This document shows, in pieces, positions 1 through 7,516 of a stretch of DNA of 11,600 nt. Numbering within the stretch: position 1 is the first letter of the stretch; each line of letters begins with the position of its first letter. The translations under genes were made by a program, and so were the position numbers. The notes under the pieces are model-generated. The model did not search any database. It was not told the DNA's origin and was given only the letters and a program-made list of their open reading frames with translations. This DNA comes from an uncultured Bacilli bacterium (GTDB lineage: Bacteria > Bacillota_I > Bacilli_A > RF39 > UBA660): assembly GCA_944333305.1 (NCBI GenBank), contig CALVKV010000039.1, positions 1-11,600 of the forward strand. Reading direction: 5' to 3'.

Positions 1-2025
1 AAAACTCCTATTAGATCTACTTATTATGTAGGAAAAGCTAAGTTATTAGTTTGTACACAAGATGCTTATCTTACTAAATTTAGATTTATTAATAAAATAA
101 AGAAGAATGGTGTATTTCTTCTTAATAGTAGTAAGACTGATGAAGAGATTCTTTCAATGATAAGTAGTGAAGATAAGAAATATATCCTTGATAATAATAT
201 TAAAGTCTATGTGACTAATGCTTATAAAGTTGCTAAAAAAGAAGGCCTTGGTAATAAGATAAGTGCTATTATGGAAGCTTTAATCTTTAAATTTGGTCAT
301 ATTCTTGATAGCGATTATGCTATTAATAAGATGAAAGAGAATCTTGATATTAGATTTAAACTTAAAGGGAATAATATAGCAGAAAAAAATAAAAATGCTA
401 TTGATAATGCTATTAATACAACGCATTTACTTAAAATAGATGAAAATACTGATGACTATGTAGAGGTAAGTGAAGTTAGTTCTAGTCTATTTGATATAAT
501 TGAAAAACGTGAAGGAGATACACTTCCTGTTAGTGCTTTCTTAGATAGACCTGATGGTACTGTCGATGGAGGACTATCTCGTCTTGAAAAACGAGATATT
601 AGTGAAGTTGTTCCTAAAATAATCAGTGAAAACTGTATTAGTTGTAACTTATGTTCTCTAGTTTGTCCTCATGCTGTTATTAGACCATTTTTACTTGATA
701 AAGAAGAAGTAGAGAAAGCCCCTAATAGTTTAAATGATAAACTATTAGACAGTCACTTAGGTGATAACTTAAAATTTACTATTGCTGTTAGTTATAAAGA
801 TTGTACTGGCTGTGGTTTATGTGCTAATATTTGTCCTGGTAAGAAAGGCTCTAGGGCTCTTGAGATGGTAAGTAAAGAAAAACTTGTTAATGATATTACT
901 TTAAAAGAAACAGAATATTTATTTAATGAAGTATCAGAAAAAGATGTTATCTCTGTTAGTACAGTTAAAGGTAGTCAGTTTAAGAGGCCTAGATTTGAGT
1001 TTAGTGGAGCATGTGCTGGATGTGGGGAGACACCATACCTTAAGTTATTAACCCAATTATTCGGAGATAGGCTTGTAATTGCTAATGCGACAGGATGTTC
1101 ATCAATATATGGAGCATCTAGTCCATCAACTCCTTATAGTGTTCCTTGGGCTAATTCCTTATTTGAAGATAATGCTGAATTTGGTTTTGGTATGAAAATT
1201 GCTGATGAAGTTAAGAAACAACAATTAAAAAATATTATAAATCAAAATATCTCTAAAGTAGATGAAGAAGAAAAGGATATCTATTTAGACTATGTTAATG
1301 ATATTAATGTTGATACTGCTAAAGCTTTGTTATCTGTTATTCCTCATACTAAGATTAAACCTTTAAAATCTCTAAAGAAATATATTATGCCTATTTCTTT
1401 ATGGGCTGTAGGAGGAGATGGTTGGGCTTATGATATTGGCTATAACGGAATTGACCATGTTTTAAATAGTGGGGTGAATGTTAATATCTTAGTTCTTGAT
1501 ACCGAAGTTTATTCTAATACTGGTGGTCAAGCTAGTAAGTCTAGTAGAATAGGTGCAGTTGCAAAATTTGCATCTAGTGGTAAAAAAACACCTAAAAAAG
1601 ATTTATTAAAAATAGCTTTAACTAATCCTAATGTTTATGTAGGGGCAATATCACTAGGAGCTAATCCTGCTGCTACTGTTAAAGTAATGTTAGAAGCGGA
1701 AAAATACAATGGGCCTAGTATAATTGTGGCATATTCTCCTTGTATTGCTTGGGGTATCTTAAAAGGAATGAGCAATTCTATTGATGAAGAGAAAAATGCA
1801 ACAGCTAGTGGATATTTCCCAATTTTCCATTATAATCCTGATACCAAAGAATTTAAAATGGATGGAAAGAGTGACTTTAATAAATATCAAGACTATTTAG
1901 ACTGTGAAGATAGATATAAATCATTAAAGATTATAAATAGTGAAGAAGCAGATACTTTGTTAAAAGAAAATGAAGATAACGCTAAAAATAGATATGATTA
2001 CTATGAATTAAAAGGAAAAAATTAA
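1..2025 (+). CDS. nifJ: Pyruvate:ferredoxin (flavodoxin) oxidoreductase, C-terminal part (5' end outside window)
   Basis: The reading frame is open from base 1, so this is the last 674 residues of a protein that is usually about 1,150-1,200 residues. The enzyme oxidatively decarboxylates pyruvate to acetyl-CoA and CO2, passing electrons to ferredoxin or flavodoxin in the cytoplasm of anaerobes. In codons counted from base 1: the end of the gamma domain (about 1-130), the linker domain with DRPDGT, a two-[4Fe-4S] ferredoxin domain (Cys 212/215/218/222 and 268/271/274/278), and the thiamine-diphosphate domain. The latter has the proximal-cluster cysteines (CAGC 338/341, ATGC 366, SPC 581), the GDG motif at 472-474 and NTGGQ at 506-510. 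All cluster cysteines expected in this part are present, so it looks functional. The next gene starts 21 nt downstream with no terminator seen. An ATG at 157 is internal and is not the start. Confidence 0.97.
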   Translation, partial: KTPIRSTYYVGKAKLLVCTQDAYLTKFRFINKIKKNGVFLLNSSKTDEEILSMISSEDKKYILDNNIKVYVTNAYKVAKKEGLGNKISAIMEALIFKFGHILDSDYAINKMKENLDIRFKLKGNNIAEKNKNAIDNAINTTHLLKIDENTDDYVEVSEVSSSLFDIIEKREGDTLPVSAFLDRPDGTVDGGLSRLEKRDISEVVPKIISENCISCNLCSLVCPHAVIRPFLLDKEEVEKAPNSLNDKLLDSHLGDNLKFTIAVSYKDCTGCGLCANICPGKKGSRALEMVSKEKLVNDITLKETEYLFNEVSEKDVISVSTVKGSQFKRPRFEFSGACAGCGETPYLKLLTQLFGDRLVIANATGCSSIYGASSPSTPYSVPWANSLFEDNAEFGFGMKIADEVKKQQLKNIINQNISKVDEEEKDIYLDYVNDINVDTAKALLSVIPHTKIKPLKSLKKYIMPISLWAVGGDGWAYDIGYNGIDHVLNSGVNVNILVLDTEVYSNTGGQASKSSRIGAVAKFASSGKKTPKKDLLKIALTNPNVYVGAISLGANPAATVKVMLEAEKYNGPSIIVAYSPCIAWGILKGMSNSIDEEKNATASGYFPIFHYNPDTKEFKMDGKSDFNKYQDYLDCEDRYKSLKIINSEEADTLLKENEDNAKNRYDYYELKGKN

Positions 2026-2035
2026 TGGCTAAAAT

Positions 2036-2040
2036 GGGGG
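2036..2040 (+). promoter_or_regulatory. Shine-Dalgarno for the GTG start at 2047
   Basis: A run of five G lies 6 nt before GTG 2047. ATG triplets at 2025 and 2034 are in another frame and stop within a few codons, so this site supports the GTG start. Confidence 0.6.
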
Positions 2041-2046
2041 ATTACT

Positions 2047-4932
2047 GTGAATAATAATAAAATTGCCGATAAAGCTAATACTTATCTTGAAAAAGGAAAA
2101 TATGGTAAATTGTCAAAACTTTTATTAAAAAATAGAGACAATGAAGAGCTGTTTGATATACTATTAAATAATTTTTCGTTCGTTAATATATACTTATATA
2201 GAATTTTTATTGGTGACGTTTTTTCTAAATTAAGTGTTAATATTCAAAAAAAGTTAATTGATGAACAACCAAATTTGTTTACTGTGGCTTGTGAAGATTT
2301 AAAGAATGATAAAGAGTACATTGAACAAATGCAAAAGAAAATGGATAGTGGAAGTTATAATAGAGAAAAACAATTTTCATTTTATAGATATTTAGGTTCT
2401 GAGCTAAATAATGATGCTGAGTATTTACTTAGTATTCAGGATAAAAGTCCTGTTACTTTCTTAGATTCCATTGGTAGAGTACCTTATTCTATGGAAATAA
2501 TAAAAGATTTTTTTGATAAATATCCTTTTTATGTAGCTTCTCTTCCAGATAATTTAAAAAATGATTTGGATTATGCTGTTAGTCTCATTGAAAAGATTCC
2601 TAGTGAAACATTATTTTTTTACTTGCAAGAAATGGATTATGACTATTTAATTCAGGCACCAATAAAAAATGCAATTATAAATAAAGCGGGTAAAAAAGTT
2701 TATAATCAAATATTACTTAATTCTTTATCAGATAATCCTAAAAAGTTGCAAAATATAAGTTTTGAGGAGATTAAAGATATTATATTACTTGATCCTTTAG
2801 CTTTTGCTAGTGAGAATAATGTGGGGACTCTTTTTGCATTGCGAAATCAAAAAGATATAATGACACTTATAAAATCTATTAATAAGGTGTCTAAAACAAC
2901 ATTTAATAAAATTAATAGTCCTTCAAAATTATCAAAGCTTTTATTCGAGTTATCTAGTTCATTTAAAGAAAATTTGAGTTATGAAAATATAAATAAAATG
3001 GTAGAAGATAATTGGGAGCAGATACTTCCTTGGGTAGAACAAATAGATGAGACTCATAAAATGCTTGATGGAACAATATCTCCTTTTGAAAATTATGACT
3101 GTTTTTATAAAATATATAATCTTTTAATTGGAATAGAGAGTAATAAATTAGGTGATATGTTTAAAGTGTTTATGAACTCTGAGCTAAGAAATTCTAGATT
3201 TGCTGAAGGAATAAAAAATATTACTGTTACTGATGATAACTTATATTTTTTACAACTTATATGTACTTCTAATTTATTTAATAGTGATAATAATACTATT
3301 TCTTTTGCTAATAAGATATTTTTAAAAATTAGTGATTGGAATAATAATCCGTATGAAACAGTTGATTTTATAGAGCGTTTATTTTCTGATAGTAAGTTAG
3401 TTAATATATTGAAAAATACAAATATAGATGTGCTTGATAATACATTATTATTAAATGTATATAATTATGTTAGAACTGGCTTGAATGTAATATGTCCAGT
3501 TTCAAATTTAGCAGAATTAAAAGATTTTAATAAGTTTATAGATTTTAATATAGAAAAGATTCCAAACGATAATATAAATGATAAGAAACATAGGCTTTTA
3601 CTACAATTTTTTCAAATAGATTTAACTATTGCTAAAGATGTTTTACATTCATATTTAAGTTCTGATGCTAATTCTTCTTTATATAAAAACAATCCTGATA
3701 TATTGTATTTAAAACAAGCTTTAGAAAAAATAGTTTTTGCAGATAATATAGAGACTTTAAATCAAATAGAAATGCAATTATCTAATCAAAATAGTCGAGT
3801 TACTTTTGTTGATATAGAGAATACTATTAATAAGATAAAAATAAGTTATGGTAAAGAAATAAAAGATTCTTTATTTAAAACTGATAAGGCATCTGGTGTT
3901 ATAGATGTTTCTGATATAGATTTTAATTTATTAGTTCATATTGTAGGTGCTTATGGAGAAACACCAGATGGTGATATATATGAATCTTGGAATAGTAAAG
4001 AAAGGACTTCATCTACTTCAATTTCTACTAGTTTTATATCATCTGATAATTTAGGTACAGCTTTAATGAATAGTCATTCTGTTATTTTGGGTTTTGCAGA
4101 TTTACCTGATGATTATTTAGAAGTAATGAGTTCTATGGATATGGTATCAGCAGATGTTTATAGTCGTAGACAAAGTAAATTTCTTAATTCTAAAGAGTTA
4201 AAAGATAATACAAGGCATGGTCACAATGAAATTGTTACTAGAAGAAGAAAAGGTAAGTTTACAGAAGAAAAACTTCAACCTTCATATATTGTGTGTTTTG
4301 ATCAGATAAATGATGAAAGTAGAGTAGCTTCAGAAAAATTTGGAATACCTATTATTTTTATAGATAGAGAGAGGGTAGCCTTAAGACAACATACTAAAAT
4401 TCTTAATATGATTGAAGAATTTAAAACAACATTAAATCCTAATTTAATAGCATCAATAGTATGTGAACAGGAAAATAATAGGGCAGGTTTAAGATTAGGA
4501 CGTCCTGATTTAGTAGAGCAGTATTTTAGTACTGATTTTAGACAACAAAATATAAATACTTTATATGATTACATTAAATTAGGTTTAGAAAAAGGAGAGC
4601 CTAATGCTATAGAAGCAATGAAAGCATTTGTTAGTAGTATAGAAAGTGAAAGAGAAAAATTTGTAGTTTCTAAAGATGAATCGCCACAAAGAGCTAGTAC
4701 TTTTGATATAGAGTATGAAGAATTAGTAGAGGATTTTAAAAATAATAAGATGTATAATTCAGAGAAAGTTCCTACAAATGATTTATCTTCTTTTGAAGCA
4801 TATAAGAAGTTTATAGAATGTAGGAAAAAATTATCTTTAAGTGAAAGTATGGAGTTACAAGAGATAAATATGAAAAATGCCTCAAGTATAGAATATGAGG
4901 ATGTTAATTTAAAAGGAGCGGATAAGAAGTGA
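2047..4932 (+). CDS. Large protein of unknown function: DUF4116-like N-terminal repeats and a possible ADP-ribosyltransferase-like C-terminal domain
   Basis: A 961-residue protein rich in Asn, Lys and Ile, starting with GTG. There is no signal peptide or membrane segment, so it is probably cytoplasmic or exported by an unseen route. The N-terminal part is helical, with recurring L-K/N-N-D turns (residues 85-88, 120-123, 170-173) reminiscent of DUF4116-type repeats. From about residue 615 the style changes. A compact, conserved-looking domain carries LVHIVGAYG (His631), SISTSFIS (STS 660-662), RHGHNEIV (Glu728) and then PSYIVCFDQ and FGIPIIFIDRER (about residues 750-780). The order H, STS, E with hydrophobic strands matches the catalytic layout of ADP-ribosyltransferases. 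This is my inference from motif order, and spacing from STS to Glu is longer than usual. A helical tail of about 170 residues follows. The next gene overlaps its stop by 4 nt. Function is unknown; a toxin/effector or a housekeeping modifier are both possible. Confidence 0.8.
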   Translation: MNNNKIADKANTYLEKGKYGKLSKLLLKNRDNEELFDILLNNFSFVNIYLYRIFIGDVFSKLSVNIQKKLIDEQPNLFTVACEDLKNDKEYIEQMQKKMDSGSYNREKQFSFYRYLGSELNNDAEYLLSIQDKSPVTFLDSIGRVPYSMEIIKDFFDKYPFYVASLPDNLKNDLDYAVSLIEKIPSETLFFYLQEMDYDYLIQAPIKNAIINKAGKKVYNQILLNSLSDNPKKLQNISFEEIKDIILLDPLAFASENNVGTLFALRNQKDIMTLIKSINKVSKTTFNKINSPSKLSKLLFELSSSFKENLSYENINKMVEDNWEQILPWVEQIDETHKMLDGTISPFENYDCFYKIYNLLIGIESNKLGDMFKVFMNSELRNSRFAEGIKNITVTDDNLYFLQLICTSNLFNSDNNTISFANKIFLKISDWNNNPYETVDFIERLFSDSKLVNILKNTNIDVLDNTLLLNVYNYVRTGLNVICPVSNLAELKDFNKFIDFNIEKIPNDNINDKKHRLLLQFFQIDLTIAKDVLHSYLSSDANSSLYKNNPDILYLKQALEKIVFADNIETLNQIEMQLSNQNSRVTFVDIENTINKIKISYGKEIKDSLFKTDKASGVIDVSDIDFNLLVHIVGAYGETPDGDIYESWNSKERTSSTSISTSFISSDNLGTALMNSHSVILGFADLPDDYLEVMSSMDMVSADVYSRRQSKFLNSKELKDNTRHGHNEIVTRRRKGKFTEEKLQPSYIVCFDQINDESRVASEKFGIPIIFIDRERVALRQHTKILNMIEEFKTTLNPNLIASIVCEQENNRAGLRLGRPDLVEQYFSTDFRQQNINTLYDYIKLGLEKGEPNAIEAMKAFVSSIESEREKFVVSKDESPQRASTFDIEYEELVEDFKNNKMYNSEKVPTNDLSSFEAYKKFIECRKKLSLSESMELQEINMKNASSIEYEDVNLKGADKK
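4911..4918 (+). promoter_or_regulatory. Shine-Dalgarno for the GTG start at 4929
   Basis: AAAAGGAG lies inside the end of the 961-residue gene, 10 nt before GTG 4929. It decides the start of the 96-residue gene, which has no ATG nearby. Confidence 0.7.
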
Positions 4933-5219
4933 TTGAACAAGAGTTAATTGATGCTTTTAAAGAGTTAGATGTTAATGAAAAAAGAAACCAGATAAGTGCT
5001 GAATTTGAGAAATTGTATTATTTATTAGATAGTATTCATCAACAGTATGGAATAAAAAAACTGCCTAGTTCTGTTAAGTCATATAATAAAGTTTTAGATG
5101 AAACGATGTCAGATGAACAGTTTTTTAACTTAATTTATGAAGATATAATTTTTTTAAGAAAAGATATTTTAACTTTAGTTAATACTTTGCTTAGAAGTAA
5201 TGATAATAAAGATTTATAA
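4929..5219 (+). CDS. Small hypothetical helical protein, translationally coupled to the preceding gene
   Basis: A 96-residue protein that I do not recognise. Its start overlaps the stop of the 961-residue gene as GTGA, the usual sign of translational coupling, and a good Shine-Dalgarno lies 10 nt upstream. The sequence looks fully alpha-helical and charged: an acidic, Glu/Lys-rich first third, a central KLPSSVKSYNK stretch, then an amphipathic hydrophobic helix pair near the C-terminus (YEDIIFLRKDILTLVNTLL). It has no cysteine, signal peptide or membrane span. Small size and tight coupling suggest it binds or controls its large neighbour, for example as a chaperone, inhibitor or immunity protein. 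That is inference from context alone. Confidence 0.75.
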   Translation: MIEQELIDAFKELDVNEKRNQISAEFEKLYYLLDSIHQQYGIKKLPSSVKSYNKVLDETMSDEQFFNLIYEDIIFLRKDILTLVNTLLRSNDNKDL

Positions 5220-5231
5220 AATGCTATATTA

Positions 5232-5259
5232 TTGACTTTAGACTTTTTTTGACTATAAT
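5232..5259 (+). promoter_or_regulatory. Sigma-A type promoter for the DUF3419-like gene
   Basis: A -35 TTGACT (5232-5237), a 16-nt spacer and a perfect -10 TATAAT (5254-5259) sit 30 nt before the ATG at 5290. This makes the downstream gene its own transcription unit even though no clean terminator separates it from the 96-residue gene. Confidence 0.8.
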
Positions 5260-5289
5260 ATTTAAAAGAAAAATTTCTAGGGGGTTATT

Positions 5290-6315
5290 ATGGTTGAACT
5301 TTTAAAATTAAGGGAACAAGCTTTTACGTTAGCTAATTCAAAATATAAGGTAGGCAATACTGATTTTACACAATATGGTGGTATTTATTTAGCATCTACT
5401 TCTAATACTAAAAAAATGATGGAATTATATAAAGATGCTAGAACTGTTTTAGCAGAAGGATCAACTGGTGCTATTGGTTATGAAGCTTTATTAAATGGTG
5501 CTGTTAAAGTAGATTTGTTTGATATAAATGAATTACAGAGATTATTTTTTCTATATATGAAGACGGCTATCGAAGTGTTATCTTATGAAGATTTTATTAA
5601 GCATTTTACTTTAAAAGAACAATATACAATGATGCCTAAAGATAAAATTAAAGATTTATTATCAAATGAGTTATATGAAAAGTTAAGATTTTATTTAGAT
5701 GATGATGTTGAATTTGTCTTTGGCCCTTTGTTTGATTATTTTTATAGTTCTGATTTAATACTTTCAGCTCTGTTTAGATTTGAACATCCTGTTAATATTG
5801 ATTACTTAAAAAGAACTGTTTCTTTTTATAATGAAGAAGAATATTATAAATTACAAAAAATATTAAGACAAGAGAATGTGGAGATGAATTATTATACATG
5901 TTCTTTAACAGATGTTCCGACTATGTTTGATGAGCAATATGATTTAATTGCTTTAGATAATATTTTACAAAGTTATCAAAAAATAAAAGGTATTGAAACA
6001 GTATATGAGACGAATAGATTTGTTGATAAAAAGCTTAGTAAGTTATTAACAGATAATGGTGTTATACAAGCAGCTTATGGGTTTGAAATTGCAACTGATG
6101 CTTTGAAAGAAACTTTAAAGATTCCATTTGATAAGAACTTTTCTAATGATAATCCTATTAGTAGATATGCTATAAAGGAAGATATGAAAAATGGTATTTG
6201 TTCAGGACTTATTAAGAAATGGGATCATTATTCTTATGACTTTATAGAGGGTGTAGAAGAGAATAATGGGATTATTAGTGATAATGTTGTTCTTACTTAT
6301 AAGAAAAGAAAATAA
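5290..6315 (+). CDS. DUF3419-like protein with a SAM-dependent transferase fold
   Basis: A 341-residue soluble protein. The ATG has a G-rich Shine-Dalgarno (AGGGGG, 5279-5284) 5 nt upstream. Residues 53-63 (LAEGSTGAIGY) followed by VDLFDIN (74-80) look like the first two strands of a class I SAM-binding Rossmann fold. The stretch through LSYEDF (97-102) matches the pattern I associate with DUF3419, the family that includes BtaA-type 3-amino-3-carboxypropyl transferases. A later strand, QYDLIALDNIL (216-226), and TDNGVIQAAYGF (254-265) fit the second half of such a fold. The glycine motif is looser than a standard GxGxG, so the ligand is uncertain. Substrate unknown; it may be a methyltransferase-like protein rather than a betaine-lipid enzyme. 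It has its own promoter and ends in a hairpin terminator shared with the convergent collagen-like gene. Confidence 0.6.
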   Translation: MVELLKLREQAFTLANSKYKVGNTDFTQYGGIYLASTSNTKKMMELYKDARTVLAEGSTGAIGYEALLNGAVKVDLFDINELQRLFFLYMKTAIEVLSYEDFIKHFTLKEQYTMMPKDKIKDLLSNELYEKLRFYLDDDVEFVFGPLFDYFYSSDLILSALFRFEHPVNIDYLKRTVSFYNEEEYYKLQKILRQENVEMNYYTCSLTDVPTMFDEQYDLIALDNILQSYQKIKGIETVYETNRFVDKKLSKLLTDNGVIQAAYGFEIATDALKETLKIPFDKNFSNDNPISRYAIKEDMKNGICSGLIKKWDHYSYDFIEGVEENNGIISDNVVLTYKKRK

Positions 6316-6346
6316 AAAGTTCATACGATTTGGTATGAACTTTTTT
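6315..6346. terminator. Bidirectional intrinsic terminator
   Basis: GTTCATAC (6319-6326) and GTATGAAC (6333-6340) form a perfect 8-bp stem with a 6-nt loop. A-tract on the left and T6 on the right extend it and give a U-run on both strands. It lies at the 3' ends of the DUF3419-like gene (+) and the collagen-like gene (-, stop at 6349-6351). Confidence 0.9.
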
Positions 6347-6348
6347 AG

Positions 6349-7261
<913 letters not shown>

Positions 7262-7281
7262 TGTCTTGACTATTGTCACGT

Positions 7282-7322
7282 AAAAAATAAAAATGAGACT
7301 GCACCCCCTGAAGGGCAGTCTC
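7282..7322 (-). terminator. Intrinsic terminator / attenuator hairpin in the collagen gene leader
   Basis: Read on the - strand, GAGACTGC (7322-7315) pairs with GCAGTCTC (7302-7295) across a loop that can add C-G pairs, and is followed by A-T5-A-T6 (7294-7282). This is a good intrinsic terminator lying between the likely promoter (7426-7398) and the collagen start codon (7215). Confidence 0.7.
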
Positions 7323-7346
7323 TTAAAAAAGAATAAAAAGGGGTTG

Positions 7347-7397
7347 GCTAGTGTGATACTAGCGACCAATTCGCCTAATTCCGAATTGGTGCTTTTT
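7347..7397. terminator. Twin hairpins near the 5' end of the collagen leader; also a + strand terminator
   Basis: Hairpin one is GCTAGT/ACTAGC (7347-7352 with 7358-7363, 5-nt loop). Hairpin two is ACCAATTCG/CGAATTGGT (7365-7373 with 7382-7390, 8-nt loop). On the + strand hairpin two is followed by GC and T5 (7393-7397), a terminator shape. On the - strand it would form the very 5' end of the transcript. TTGG (7344-7347) can instead pair with CCAA (7366-7369), so alternative folds exist. Confidence 0.6.
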
Positions 7398-7426
7398 ATA
7401 ATAATCATTTGTGGTCACTTTGTCAA
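7398..7426 (-). promoter_or_regulatory. Near-consensus promoter for the collagen-like gene
   Basis: On the - strand a perfect -35 TTGACA (7426-7421), a 17-nt spacer and -10 TATTAT (7403-7398) give a start near 7391. That leaves a leader of about 175 nt before the ATG at 7215, holding all the hairpins listed here. Confidence 0.75.
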
Positions 7427-7434
7427 CACTTTTT

Positions 7435-7477
7435 TGAAAAAAAGTTTTACTATTTGTGAAAAAAAGTTTTACTATTT
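7435..7477. repeat. Two 21-bp direct repeats, 22-bp period, in the divergent promoter region
   Basis: The sequence TGA7GTTTTACTATTT occurs at 7435-7455 and again, identical, at 7457-7477. The 22-bp spacing is close to two helical turns, as for tandem protein-binding sites. The second copy contains the proposed -35 of the + strand gene, and the first lies 9 bp from the -35 of the collagen promoter. Confidence 0.85.
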
Positions 7478-7496
7478 TTCTTTAGAGGTTTATACT
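7468..7496 (+). promoter_or_regulatory. Probable promoter of the AbiEi-like/TPR genes
   Basis: -35 TTTACT (7468-7473), 17-nt spacer, -10 TATACT (7491-7496). The predicted start near 7503 leaves only a very short leader before the Shine-Dalgarno AAAGGAG (7504-7510) and ATG 7517. Confidence 0.5.
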
Positions 7497-7516
7497 ATAA
7501 GTCAAAGGAGAAGACA

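Noticed and set aside
4569..4940. 123-codon open frame on the - strand
   Set aside because: It lies fully inside the 961-residue gene, has no ribosome site and only low-complexity Ser/Leu/Phe content.
7341..7397. Resemblance of GGCTAGT ... GGTGCTTTTT to the tail of a Cas9 tracrRNA
   Set aside because: Only short words match, the stems differ, and there is no CRISPR repeat, anti-repeat or cas gene in the window.
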